Shown here piece by piece: positions 1-9,265 of a stretch of 21,174 bases of DNA (position 1 is the stretch's first letter; each line of letters begins with the position of its first letter). Made by a program: the position numbers and the translations under genes. The stretch is from a virus. The stretch lies in IMG/VR virus record IMGVR_UViG_3300046005_000273, positions 1 to 21,174 of that record. The stretch is one strand, 5' to 3'. Under the pieces are notes generated by a model. It worked only from the letters and a program-made list of their open reading frames with translations. It searched no databases and had not been told where the DNA came from.

Positions 1-2988
1 ACTCTTATAATTTTCTAAGGATGCATACGCAATTCCTAATTCTTCACCTGACAACGCAGACGGTTGTTCTACTTTACCACTAGTGTCCTGGATCCACGAC
101 ACGTAGTCTTCTGCATACTGTTTAGTTAATACATACAAATCAATGATATTATTTGGACTAGGATCAATTCGACGATAGTTAGGTGTGTTATGTCTATATT
201 GGAAATAGATATCCTGACGACCCGATTTTGCTGTGTATCCTGTAACTTCTGATATATTGTATTGAGATCCTGTAATAGTCAATTGATAAAATTTATTCAA
301 ACTAGGAATATAAAATAGTTGTCCAGTTTGATATAGAGTTTTAGCAATTATAATTTCGTTTAATGTATTGTACAAACTAACCACAGTAGAGTTGTCTATT
401 GGTGATTGTACTACAAAGTTATCATAACCGTATGTATTTTGGAAGTAGACATATTTGTCATCTGTGTTGACCGTAGGAGCTACAATTAATTCAAATAGTT
501 CAGGATTGTCGGGTATACCATCGTAATCTGAGTCTGGGAATGTTATAAAAATCTTTTTAGGATTTTCGTATCCGTCAACCTCGATGATGTTTTTATATAT
601 GTACCACGTGTAATCTAATGCCAACTGTTCGCTGCTGTCAGGGCTATTGTTTACTTTAAGAATTTTGATCTGGTCATTGATTGTTACACCTGTTTTTGGA
701 TCAAAGACTTTAACCGCATCATCAAAGTAAAAATTAGTCTCTGCCTCGCTTTCAAATACATAATTTAATCCACGATAGTATACAGTATATGTTTGACCTA
801 GAGTTTGGAATCTGATTAACCAACTACTGTCACCATTTTGGCTCGATGTATCTCCAGCATAACTCAAACTGAATTCATTGGTGCTTAGGTCTGCGCCTTG
901 TATTAATTTCCAACTTACAGAATCTACATCATATCTTAGACCAAAGTCTTCAAAGGCCTGTATCTTACTAACCATTGTTGATATCAACGACGGTGAAAAC
1001 TCATTATTAAATACAGCAAATACTTTATCTGCAATTGCGCCGTCGGGTACTATCTGATTAATTGTTATTGGTCCAGCACCTGTAGAAAGATTACCTAAAC
1101 CACCGTTGGTGCCATCACCGACTATTTTTTGGATAGCAGAGTAGATATAATATTTGTCGCCCGGCTTGCTTGGAGTCCCTACCTGTACACGATTCTGAGC
1201 ATCAAAATAATTGCCAGCACCTGCACTAAATCTAACAATCGCACCTTGTACTATATATTTGTTTGCACTGGCAACTAAAGATCCTATTTGTAGAATTTTT
1301 CCTGCACTGTCAACAAAATATCCTGTATTGCCGTTGTTAATAGTAGTACTATAATGCCAATATATGTCAGATAAGTTGATCAACGGGAAATTTGCATAAA
1401 AATATTGCAGTGTTTCTTGTTCGCCCGCAATAGGTTTAACATTATTGTTGATGATCTTGTAAATATCATTGGTTGTTGCATAGTCAAAAGTAAATGAGTT
1501 TACAAACGGATCTCTGTACAAAACACCGTCCTGACAGAAAATATTCGTCGATGAATACTTACCAGTGGCGTCAATGACATCTAGATAGCGACTTACGCCT
1601 GAACTGGTACGATTTACTGCTTTAGCTTTTAGTACGTCATTAAACAGTGTGTAAGGCAAGATATTATAATCTTCGCCGGTTACCATACGATTTTGTGTGT
1701 AGTACTGTTGAGGTGCTTTTTGTCGAATTTCTTCAATCGTTTCTCTAGATACTGCATTTGCTACTGTGTATCTTAGACTTGCACGAATTGTTAATGTTTC
1801 TGTACGACCTGTTCGGCTTACATAATTAATAGGCATAACTACGCCTTGCATTTCGCTAGGTGTAATTTTATAGCTTAATCCATTAGACACACGATAATAG
1901 ATACGGAAATTACCTTGTGGTATATTAGAGAATGCACCGTCACCGAACACTAGATCAATTTGATCATTTGCTCGGGTGACAACTTGATACATGTTTCTAG
2001 ATTTAGATGATCCTTGATCACCTGTTTGATTATATATAATGTTTGTGGCGTTAACTGCTGGTACTGGAGTCCATAGTTGATCAGGATTGCCATTTTTGTC
2101 TATGCTGTACAACCACACGTCAGTGTTGTTAATGTTATCAACGTTAACGCTGTACACACGATTAGGAAGACTTTCTAAAAAGTTTACATCAACACTTGCT
2201 AGTGAGCCCTGTTTAAAATACAAGAAAAAGCCAGTGTTAACACTGAAATTACCTAGTCCGTCTGATTTATATAAAATATTAAAAGGTTGATTAGGAGTTG
2301 GCGGCACTTCGTAGATATAATTACGGCCTATGCCTGTTGGACTAACCATTTCAAACGGCGTTCTGCTTCCCTCAATACTAACATTAAATCCATACGTAGG
2401 AATTATACTATTGATTAGATTAATTTGATATTCACTATTAGTGATACCATTGATTATTTGACTATTGCTCGGTTTACTGATAGTTTGATTGGCCAACAGT
2501 GCTGAGTTAATAATTGCTGTAAACTGTTCCTGCCAGTTATCGTTACCGCTATCTGCCCAGTTAATAACTAATCCACTTAGATTGATGCCTGAACTATCAT
2601 AAACAGTTTCCGTTGTGCTCACACTGTCAAATTTTAAATATCCGTGTGCATTGTTATTACGTTTAGGATTGTAGCTGATTAGTTTAGCAAGTTTAAGAAT
2701 ACTGTCACGACGTTGTGCAGTATCCATAAAGTTTTCACGTGCATTTAAATCGCCGCGGAATGCTAGACTTTGCCCTAAGAAGGCAATAAGATCGATTAAG
2801 GCAATGAACTCACTTGATTCAATAAAGTCGTTGAAATCTTCCGGATAATAAGTGCGAAGATAATCAACCATACTTTTACGTAGAGTTTCAAAGTCGTAGC
2901 TCTTAAAATCCGCATTGCGGAACGTTTGATATAGTTTAGTCCAGTCTTCTGCGACTAATAAGCTAGTCTGTCTTGTGATGGTTGCCAT
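1..2988 (-). CDS. gp6: Baseplate wedge protein gp6, C-terminus beyond the window
   Basis: Structural wedge subunit of the T4-type baseplate, which joins neighbouring wedges into the ring around the hub. The minus-strand frame is open from the ATG at 2988 to base 1 (996 codons, no stop), so the gene continues off the left edge. The N-terminus (DWTKLYQTFRNADF, then FIALIDLIAFLGQSLAFR) and a central stretch near residues 336-360 (DLVFGDGAFSNIP, then FRIYYRVSNG) match the gp6 family as I know it. T4 gp6 is 660 residues, so this copy is much longer; the extra C-terminal part holds an Asp-rich DSDYDGIPD motif at residues 819-827. An AGGA lies 8 bases before the ATG, and a late-promoter motif lies just upstream. 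It is the last gene of the leftward baseplate operon inside the window. Confidence 0.9.
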   Translation of the reverse strand, partial: MATITRQTSLLVAEDWTKLYQTFRNADFKSYDFETLRKSMVDYLRTYYPEDFNDFIESSEFIALIDLIAFLGQSLAFRGDLNARENFMDTAQRRDSILKLAKLISYNPKRNNNAHGYLKFDSVSTTETVYDSSGINLSGLVINWADSGNDNWQEQFTAIINSALLANQTISKPSNSQIINGITNSEYQINLINSIIPTYGFNVSIEGSRTPFEMVSPTGIGRNYIYEVPPTPNQPFNILYKSDGLGNFSVNTGFFLYFKQGSLASVDVNFLESLPNRVYSVNVDNINNTDVWLYSIDKNGNPDQLWTPVPAVNATNIIYNQTGDQGSSKSRNMYQVVTRANDQIDLVFGDGAFSNIPQGNFRIYYRVSNGLSYKITPSEMQGVVMPINYVSRTGRTETLTIRASLRYTVANAVSRETIEEIRQKAPQQYYTQNRMVTGEDYNILPYTLFNDVLKAKAVNRTSSGVSRYLDVIDATGKYSSTNIFCQDGVLYRDPFVNSFTFDYATTNDIYKIINNNVKPIAGEQETLQYFYANFPLINLSDIYWHYSTTINNGNTGYFVDSAGKILQIGSLVASANKYIVQGAIVRFSAGAGNYFDAQNRVQVGTPSKPGDKYYIYSAIQKIVGDGTNGGLGNLSTGAGPITINQIVPDGAIADKVFAVFNNEFSPSLISTMVSKIQAFEDFGLRYDVDSVSWKLIQGADLSTNEFSLSYAGDTSSQNGDSSWLIRFQTLGQTYTVYYRGLNYVFESEAETNFYFDDAVKVFDPKTGVTINDQIKILKVNNSPDSSEQLALDYTWYIYKNIIEVDGYENPKKIFITFPDSDYDGIPDNPELFELIVAPTVNTDDKYVYFQNTYGYDNFVVQSPIDNSTVVSLYNTLNEIIIAKTLYQTGQLFYIPSLNKFYQLTITGSQYNISEVTGYTAKSGRQDIYFQYRHNTPNYRRIDPSPNNIIDLYVLTKQYAEDYVSWIQDTSGKVEQPSALSGEELGIAYASLENYKS

Positions 2989-3008
2989 ACTTTTTTCCTG
3001 TTATACAG

Positions 3009-3018
3009 TATTTATCGC
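3009..3018 (-). promoter_or_regulatory. Late promoter for gp6
   Basis: On the minus strand this reads GCGATAAATA, close to the T4 gp55-dependent late motif TATAAATA. With T4 spacing the transcript would start near 3003, just before the AGGA ribosome site of gp6. The 13 bases TGCGATAAATACT are identical to those upstream of the portal gene at 18995-19007. Confidence 0.65.
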
Positions 3019-3040
3019 AGGAAATTATGTGTGCAGTTAA

Positions 3041-3415
3041 TTATAAAACCGATAAACTATTGCTTTGATTGTCGAACTGTAGGCTCATATTGTCAACTTG
3101 ATTAGTCTGTAGATATCGCAATGTTAACAGAATTTGAATACCTTGATCAAATTCTGAAACAACGATATTGTCAAAACTAACACGAGGATCGTAATTAGCA
3201 ATAGTTTTAATATCTGCTTGGATTAGATTTTTAAGATCATCCGTAAATGGCTCATGTAATACGTTCCAGATTATAGTTCCAAACCCCGGGCGCATGAGCT
3301 TTTCACCTTTGCGGATGTGAAAGTGATTAACGATGTCTTGTTTAATTAGTTGTTGATCGGTCAAACGAAACTTTTTAGTTTGTCCGATTGTACTAAAACC
3401 TTTATATGTAGTCAT
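3041..3415 (-). CDS. gp25: Baseplate wedge protein gp25 (GPW/gp25 family)
   Basis: Small wedge subunit that, with gp6 and gp53, forms the conserved core of contractile-tail baseplates and starts sheath polymerisation. At 124 residues it is close to T4 gp25 (132). The diagnostic core is at residues 40-58: KLMRPGFGTIIWNVLHEPF, the family's R-P-x-x-G-x-x-x-W/L signature, followed by an amphipathic helix (DDLKNLIQADIKTIANYDPRV). It lies between gp5 (8 bases upstream) and gp6, as expected for a baseplate operon. No Shine-Dalgarno is visible; instead GCTAAATA sits exactly 5 bases before the ATG. Confidence 0.93.
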   Translation of the reverse strand: MTTYKGFSTIGQTKKFRLTDQQLIKQDIVNHFHIRKGEKLMRPGFGTIIWNVLHEPFTDDLKNLIQADIKTIANYDPRVSFDNIVVSEFDQGIQILLTLRYLQTNQVDNMSLQFDNQSNSLSVL

Positions 3416-3420
3416 AGTAA

Positions 3421-3428
3421 TATTTAGC
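3421..3428 (-). promoter_or_regulatory. TAAATA motif 5 nt before the gp25 ATG
   Basis: The minus strand reads GCTAAATA, then TTACT, then the ATG. The motif overlaps the TAA stop of gp5. The 5-base spacing is the same as at 13762, 14761 and 20744. It may be a late promoter that starts transcription on the ATG itself, or a non-Shine-Dalgarno translation signal. Part of the match is forced by the stop codon. Confidence 0.4.
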
Positions 3429-4638
3429 CCCTATTAAATGGCTCGTGTGTTGGCGCTATTGTGACAATAGAATTAAGCACATTGGCATTACTGGTCCATA
3501 CACCTATATCAGAATTAAACTCAGCATCGCTCAGTGAGTTTATTATAGCCTGCGTGTTGGCTGCTTTGTTCATATAAATGTTACCAACTGCGTGCATATT
3601 AATATTTTGATCACTGTGAATATTAACGTTGCCTTCACTGCGCAAATTAAATCCTTCCTTGCTAAAAATATTAATACTACCGTTAGCAGACAGTTCTACC
3701 CAACTTGATCCTTTAGCATGACTAATATAGACAACATCTTCAGTGTCATGGAATAATATTTGGTGACCACCGGCGGTGCGTAGTCTAACCAGTTGGTCGT
3801 TACCTATTACACTACCGTCATCCATAACAAACGTATGTCCACCTTTGCGTGATTTAACTCGATAATACTCTTCAGGAATAGTTCCTGCTGTTAGTCGCGC
3901 TATGTACGTAGGATCATCTGCTGGATCATTTGTTGGACGTCCTGGTGTGCTGATTCCAAATACATGACTAGGAGTTTCACGTTGACTACTACTAGATATT
4001 GTTCCCCTAATAGTATCTTGATGTAGTCCTTGATTTTTTAACACCGCATACTGTGTTTCGTGTATTGGTTTATCTATACTATAAAAATTTGGGTTACTTT
4101 GATTTTCTGATTTATTTTCGTTAAATTCTACCACAGGCACCGTAGTACCATTGACGTAGCTGGCTAATGTTGCAGCACTAGCCCCACCAAGATCAACAAA
4201 TTTGCTGCCAGCCATTGCAGGTAACATGTGTCTGCTTAGATTACTGTTTACACAGGCTATCCAATAACCTCGCATCGGATCTCCTGCTACAAATATAACA
4301 ATAACTTCTACACCAATATCTGGTGGCACCATCCACATACCGTAGGTATGACCTACAGATCCAAAATTATTTTGTGTATCTGGAATATCGCTTTGACTTA
4401 TTTCTGTGCTGGTGTAGCCCATATATGGGCTAGCGTAACTTACTGTGCGCCAATTAGTTTGATCATCTGGATTTCCACCTAGATCAGGAATATAAATCTG
4501 CATACGACCGCAACGAGTAGGGTCTAGATTATTCTTAACAATACCTATATACGGATAGGGATTTAAACTAGTAGCCGCTGCTTGACTGGCCTGCAGATTC
4601 TTATTGACTTTGGTTCCTATTCTACTATCGATAGCCAT
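3424..4638 (-). CDS. gp5: Baseplate central spike gp5, without a lysozyme domain
   Basis: Trimeric spike at the tip of the tail tube that pierces the outer membrane. Residues about 25-140 look like the gp5/VgrG OB-fold: PYIGIVKNNLDPTRCGRMQIYIPDL, then MWMVPPDIGVEVIVIFVAGDPMRGYWIACV. From about residue 260 the chain has the alternating short strands of the gp5 C-terminal beta-helix (GHTFVMDDGS, GGHQILFHDTEDVVYIS, then repeats of the type GNVNIHSDQNINMHA). The middle (about 140-260) shows none of the T4 lysozyme catalytic motifs; T4 gp5 carries its lysozyme there. The product is 404 residues against 575 in T4. The ATG overlaps the stop of the hub gene by one base (TAATG), so the two are probably translationally coupled. 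Confidence 0.88.
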   Translation of the reverse strand: MAIDSRIGTKVNKNLQASQAAATSLNPYPYIGIVKNNLDPTRCGRMQIYIPDLGGNPDDQTNWRTVSYASPYMGYTSTEISQSDIPDTQNNFGSVGHTYGMWMVPPDIGVEVIVIFVAGDPMRGYWIACVNSNLSRHMLPAMAGSKFVDLGGASAATLASYVNGTTVPVVEFNENKSENQSNPNFYSIDKPIHETQYAVLKNQGLHQDTIRGTISSSSQRETPSHVFGISTPGRPTNDPADDPTYIARLTAGTIPEEYYRVKSRKGGHTFVMDDGSVIGNDQLVRLRTAGGHQILFHDTEDVVYISHAKGSSWVELSANGSINIFSKEGFNLRSEGNVNIHSDQNINMHAVGNIYMNKAANTQAIINSLSDAEFNSDIGVWTSNANVLNSIVTIAPTHEPFNRG

Positions 4639-7460
4639 TATGTTGTTCTTCCAATTAATTTTGTAGGTGCTAAGTTATTAATTTTAGCCAACTCTTGTTG
4701 CGCTCGAGACTGTAATGATCCTAACTGACCACTAACTTCATTCAACGGCGGTCTTTTGAAAAGCTGTGCTGCGTCGTCGGCTGTTGCCTTTGGTGGTGTT
4801 CCTATGCTTAATGCAGCCGTGTTGGTTGTAGCTGAAGATATGAACTGCGGTTGTAGGTCTGATGCACGTTCATCTACTGCTGGTTTAGGAGGATACACAT
4901 AGTCATAGTCTGCTTGGTATGGAATACGTATCAAATCTAAGGTCTGTGTAAATTGTCCTTGTTTAAATTCGCTAGCTACTGTTAGTACTTTGTATATACC
5001 CGAAAACACACTAGTTTTATAATTATCATTGAATAATGTCATACCTGTTGATTCATCTATGTCAGTTGGTGTTCTAAACGTGAGCAAGACATAGATTTCA
5101 CCATAGTCTGTACGTAGACTATTATTTGGCGTCAGTCTAGGATCAAATTGAATAATATTACTGTTCAGCGGACTATAAAAGCAATCGTCCTGTTTGATAA
5201 ATTGAGGATCACCAATAATTTTCAGTTGCACATTTAGCATGTCTGCTGAACTTAATGTCATTAAACTATCTTCTAAGTCAGCAACTGCTACGTTTTTAGC
5301 AGATATAACACCGCCGGTTGCACGACTCTTAGCATTAAATACCTGCGGTTTCATTACCATTGGCATTACACTGTTTGCGCTCTGTGTAGCACCTTGATAT
5401 GAATCTGAGTTCTTAGCTGCTGATGAAGTTTGTGCACCGTCAGGTACTTTGTAGATATCCGCTAGAGCACTTCTATAGGCTGTCTGTGCAGTATAATACA
5501 AGGTATTAAATTCAATATTAAAATCCATAACATCTGAATTTTCACCGGTGTAAAGATAGTTGTATTGTTTTACAAAGTTGCTAATTTTACCTTGTGGTGC
5601 TACATCTGATTTAACATTATAAATCACATAAGGTACAATTGAATAAGTGATATTTCTGCCATAGATCTTACGTACTGGATCAAAATCGCCTAATTGAATT
5701 GAGGGAATTATTCTGTACCAATTCAAAGGTTTGTTAGCAAACTTGGCTTTTTCTTGAAGATAAGTCAGCGGATCTACACCATCGGGAATTACAACTTGAT
5801 TTTGTATATACGAACTGTTTCGTATTACGTAATCAATTACTCGATCAATACTAGTACCTGCGCTAATACTAAAATTACGTTTTGTTGTGTTGAACGATTT
5901 GGTATTGTTTCCGGCATTAGCTAGGCGAATATTCTTGGTATTATTAACTGGTGCCATCGGAGTGTCGCGATTGGATATAGATCCTGTTGCCGAAAACGTC
6001 GCACTAGCTATACTAGGATGCACATCAAAACTGTATGTATCTGGCACTCGTATTTTATGATTTTTAGCAAGATTACGGTGCCATGTATTCAATGCGTCGG
6101 CGAAGCTAACATCCTCTGAGGTGCCTGCTGTTAAAAATTCGCCCACTGTACTAGAAGTTATTTCAAAATTTGCCGGAGTTCCAATTACAGTCTGTTCAAA
6201 TGCTGTGTGGTTATAAGGCACTGCATTGATTTGATATTCAGACCCACGCACTCCCGTTTTAATATTCATTTGCGTTATCTTAATAGGCACTCGCTTAGTC
6301 GTCTCAGGAATAGCGCCTACTATTACACCAGTGTCGTCACTGGCAAAAAAGTCTATTTGTAATAGATAAACCATATCTAAATAATTACTACAGTTCATCT
6401 CCGGATCGTTGGCCTGATCTAATAGTCTGTTGATCAAGGTCATGCCGTATGGTTCTAGTAGTGTAAAATTAAATTCTATAGCATTAGTATTGCGACTGGT
6501 TTGATTTACACCAATCACTGTGTTCATTGTTAGTCCATCAAAGTAAAAGTCATCACTGAAGTATGGACTCCTGTTAAATACCCCATTAGGACCATTTGGC
6601 ATAACTCCGCCAGTTTCTGTATTATATCGGCCTGCACTTGCAATCAATACTCTAATAGGTTGATAATTTACAAGTTGCCCTGATACTAACCCGTTGTATT
6701 CGTCCGTAGTCAACAAATGTAGACTTAGTCCGTAGGTGTAGCTAGGATATTGATGAAGTATATTTTCTAAGGCCTGAGTAAAGTCTAATTGTCCAGGGAA
6801 CGGATTATTAAATTCAGTACCAGAACTCGGCGTTGCACCCGGATTTACACGATAAAATGGATCTATCTCAGGTTCGTATTGCGGAGTCTCTGTAGGCACC
6901 GGTGTTGGCGGTTTTGGTCCTAGACTAGGAGATGGGCCGCCACCGCCACTATCTGCAGCACTGGCCAATGTAACCGTACCGGCTCTATATCCTTCTACCT
7001 TATGTATTACCTCCAGCATTGCACGTTGTTGTGCAGGAGTCATTTGTCCTAATACTGTCTTGTCAGTTATTCCAGACACACCCGCAACAATAGTTTTAAT
7101 ATATTTTTCTGGGTTACCTTTTTGGCCTGTTGCTGTTTCAACCACAGGCGGAGTGTACATAAACATTGCATCACGCAGGGTTTTACTTGCGTAATTTTGT
7201 TTAGTACTACCTGGAACAAATAATAGTCGACGTTGGGCTTCTAATCCCTGCTCATATGTAGCAAATACTGGATCACCGTAGACGTCACGTCCGATAACTC
7301 CTTGTGCAGCGGTAGCATTAACTAAGTTACCAGGATTGTTGTTTCGCCAGTTTCTTGCACCGGTTACTTTGACCGTTTTACCGTCAGCAGTTGTTGCAAC
7401 AACATATCCTTTACCGGCGCTGACTACTTTGGTATAATTTGGTGCTGGAGATACAGCCAT
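4638..7460 (-). CDS. Large baseplate hub protein with N-terminal muralytic-like domain
   Basis: A 940-residue virion protein. Residues about 35-160 form a separate module starting RNWRNNNPGNL, with TYEQGLEAQRRLLF and later NPEKYIKTIVAGVSGI and HKVEGY. The RNNNPGNL signature occurs in phage virion-associated peptidoglycan-degrading modules, so a wall-cutting role is likely but the catalytic residue is not certain. A Gly/Pro-rich linker follows (about 170-200). The remaining ~740 residues contain motifs (PSYTYGLSLHLLT, YLDMVYLLQIDFF, GSEYQINAVPYNH) that I recall from large T4-like cyanophage structural proteins. Position next to gp5 suggests the role of T4 gp27, the hub ring that holds gp5. It starts 3 bases after the gp53 stop. 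The hub role is by position; the muralytic role is by motif. Confidence 0.75.
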   Translation of the reverse strand: MAVSPAPNYTKVVSAGKGYVVATTADGKTVKVTGARNWRNNNPGNLVNATAAQGVIGRDVYGDPVFATYEQGLEAQRRLLFVPGSTKQNYASKTLRDAMFMYTPPVVETATGQKGNPEKYIKTIVAGVSGITDKTVLGQMTPAQQRAMLEVIHKVEGYRAGTVTLASAADSGGGGPSPSLGPKPPTPVPTETPQYEPEIDPFYRVNPGATPSSGTEFNNPFPGQLDFTQALENILHQYPSYTYGLSLHLLTTDEYNGLVSGQLVNYQPIRVLIASAGRYNTETGGVMPNGPNGVFNRSPYFSDDFYFDGLTMNTVIGVNQTSRNTNAIEFNFTLLEPYGMTLINRLLDQANDPEMNCSNYLDMVYLLQIDFFASDDTGVIVGAIPETTKRVPIKITQMNIKTGVRGSEYQINAVPYNHTAFEQTVIGTPANFEITSSTVGEFLTAGTSEDVSFADALNTWHRNLAKNHKIRVPDTYSFDVHPSIASATFSATGSISNRDTPMAPVNNTKNIRLANAGNNTKSFNTTKRNFSISAGTSIDRVIDYVIRNSSYIQNQVVIPDGVDPLTYLQEKAKFANKPLNWYRIIPSIQLGDFDPVRKIYGRNITYSIVPYVIYNVKSDVAPQGKISNFVKQYNYLYTGENSDVMDFNIEFNTLYYTAQTAYRSALADIYKVPDGAQTSSAAKNSDSYQGATQSANSVMPMVMKPQVFNAKSRATGGVISAKNVAVADLEDSLMTLSSADMLNVQLKIIGDPQFIKQDDCFYSPLNSNIIQFDPRLTPNNSLRTDYGEIYVLLTFRTPTDIDESTGMTLFNDNYKTSVFSGIYKVLTVASEFKQGQFTQTLDLIRIPYQADYDYVYPPKPAVDERASDLQPQFISSATTNTAALSIGTPPKATADDAAQLFKRPPLNEVSGQLGSLQSRAQQELAKINNLAPTKLIGRTT

Positions 7461-7463
7461 ATG

Positions 7464-7772
7464 TTATAGCCCCAATGCCGACATAAGTGTTTCTTTTTTA
7501 GGAATGTAGATAACACTTCCTGGTATAAAATCAAACACTGGATCTTGTAATATGTTTGGGTTCCTAGCAGAAAACACCCACCACAGTGATGTATCGTTAT
7601 ACAGGTCATATGCTAACAAGTCTGGACGATTTTTGTATACTGCATCTATTTCATAACGAACATCACTAGAGTAGTAAGGTATCTCTGGAATAGTTGCTAT
7701 ATCTAAAAAGAAACTATAAGTAGACGTACTTGCATACGGGCTAGTTTTGCTATATTTTACAGCATTTGACAT
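7464..7772 (-). CDS. gp53: Baseplate wedge protein gp53
   Basis: Wedge component that with gp6 and gp25 makes the core bundle of contractile baseplates. At 102 residues it is about half of T4 gp53 (196) but keeps the characteristic block at residues 49-71: RPDLLAYDLYNDTSLWWVF, then ARNPN. The following stretch, LQDPVFDFIPGSVIYIP, resembles the LysM-like fold known for this family. Its ATG shares one base with the stop of the preceding gene (TAATG), and an AGGAGGA Shine-Dalgarno lies before it inside the upstream gene, so translation is both coupled and strongly primed. The conserved order gp53, hub, gp5, gp25, gp6 supports the call. Confidence 0.87.
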   Translation of the reverse strand: MSNAVKYSKTSPYASTSTYSFFLDIATIPEIPYYSSDVRYEIDAVYKNRPDLLAYDLYNDTSLWWVFSARNPNILQDPVFDFIPGSVIYIPKKETLMSALGL

Positions 7773-9250
7773 TAGATAAATCCTCCTAGGCCACGACGAT
7801 TGTCTTGTAACAGTTTGCCAGCGGCAAATTTATTTAGATCAAATCGTTGGTGCAGATTTCTACGACTGTACACTGGTTTAAGTGTAATTGTGATACTGCT
7901 AGTTGTTGGCACTCGTGTTTTTGTTACAATATTTTGAAACTCTGTTCTTTTACGCTGTTGAGACGCGGCCCCTAATGAACGTAGCAGACTAGGTACATAC
8001 TGTTGTTCTTCAGCGGAAAGATTTACCGACCCTCTAATTGTGTTTTCAGCTTGCATATCTACATCAACTAAAGATGTTGTAGTTACAGGTATTTCTATAT
8101 AGTCAACATCGGGTGTTAGTGTGTGTTGAAAACTGGATACTACACACGGAACATGCGGGAAGTAGTGATCGCCATATCCATCTAAGAATACCATCGGTGG
8201 AGGATTACCTACATTATTTCCAGAACCAAAAAACATTTTAGTAGCTGCTCTAAAAAAGTATATTGCTGCCATTAGATACTTACCTTCATCAATGCTCTGT
8301 ACAGTAAAATCTCCAGTGATAGTAATGTCTTGAACTTCACTATTGTTATAAAATTGCATTGGGTAATTACTGTGTGTCAACGGACTCGAAGTATAATTGG
8401 CCGCATGGGTTACTGATATACTAGGTGTGTATGGAAAAATTACACCATTTGTTTCAACTAGCGGACTCATAATATTCATATAGTTATTAGAGTCTTTATA
8501 AAATATATGTGCATTTTCTGCCAAACTGACTCTTATACGCCAGTCATTATTGGCTGATGTAGCTGCGCCGCCGCCATTAATACTCTGAAATGCTACACTA
8601 GGTTCTGATGCTGGTTCAGCGTTTTCTCCGCCTTCTCTCAGCCCGCTGGCTGCAAGACGAGCATTTTTTGGATCTTCTAATCCTGAAGTTGTAGGATCGT
8701 ATCCACCGCCGCCTTCTTCAGTTTGTTCTCCATAGTATCCGCCCGAATAGTTAGGTGCTAGATCATAGTTTTCACTAATAGCCGCGTCGCCGCCAACGGC
8801 TGTAGAACTAACACCACCATAAGAATCAGGATCGTAACCGCCACCGGAATCACCTGTGCTTTCACCATCGAATTCTTCAGAGGTCATAGTGTATGGTTCC
8901 GAAGATTCTACTGTAGGTTCAGTGGTAGCTATGAACCCGTCTGCTGTGTTATCAGCTTTCGGTGGAGGATCTTCAAAAGGATTTTCGTCAGTTGCTTCGC
9001 TGGTTATAGTTGGTTCAACAATTTGATTAGCCGGGTCAGTTTCTGCAAGTATAAGATTAGTAGCAGCTTCTTGCCCTTCTGGACTTTCTAAATTGGCTTG
9101 AGCTTCGGCGCTAACTATAGGTGTTGTATATGTTGCTGCCTTTTCCCCTGGGTTAGTCAGAGCAGGTGTATAATAGTAAGATCCGTCTTCTCTATAGTTA
9201 ATATAAGGAGAAAGTCGTTCTTTTTCTTCGTTAGTTAATTCTCTTGCCAT
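7772..9250 (-). CDS. Baseplate tail-tube cap protein, gp48/gp54-like
   Basis: First gene of the leftward baseplate operon, 492 residues. The C-terminal half (from about W237) is ordered and contains MNIMSPLVETNGVIFPYTP, YNNSEVQDITITGDFTV, YLMAAIYFFRAATKMFFG and PHVPCVVSSFQHTL, typical of the T4-like proteins annotated as baseplate tail-tube subunits (gp48/gp54), on which the tail tube starts. The first ~235 residues are acidic, rich in Gly, Ser, Thr, Glu and Pro, and probably disordered, with GGGYDP at 136-141 and again at 181-186. I cannot separate gp48 from gp54. A late-promoter motif lies 26 bases upstream of the ATG. The neighbour on the other side is divergent gp55. Confidence 0.72.
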   Translation of the reverse strand: MARELTNEEKERLSPYINYREDGSYYYTPALTNPGEKAATYTTPIVSAEAQANLESPEGQEAATNLILAETDPANQIVEPTITSEATDENPFEDPPPKADNTADGFIATTEPTVESSEPYTMTSEEFDGESTGDSGGGYDPDSYGGVSSTAVGGDAAISENYDLAPNYSGGYYGEQTEEGGGGYDPTTSGLEDPKNARLAASGLREGGENAEPASEPSVAFQSINGGGAATSANNDWRIRVSLAENAHIFYKDSNNYMNIMSPLVETNGVIFPYTPSISVTHAANYTSSPLTHSNYPMQFYNNSEVQDITITGDFTVQSIDEGKYLMAAIYFFRAATKMFFGSGNNVGNPPPMVFLDGYGDHYFPHVPCVVSSFQHTLTPDVDYIEIPVTTTSLVDVDMQAENTIRGSVNLSAEEQQYVPSLLRSLGAASQQRKRTEFQNIVTKTRVPTTSSITITLKPVYSRRNLHQRFDLNKFAAGKLLQDNRRGLGGFI

Positions 9251-9265
9251 ATTATCAAAAGCCTC

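Noticed and set aside
136-200. CRISPR array or direct repeats
   Set aside because: No regularly spaced repeats were seen here or anywhere in the window.
7424-7609. 61-codon minus-strand frame across the gp53/hub junction
   Set aside because: It overlaps both genes in another frame and shows no family features.
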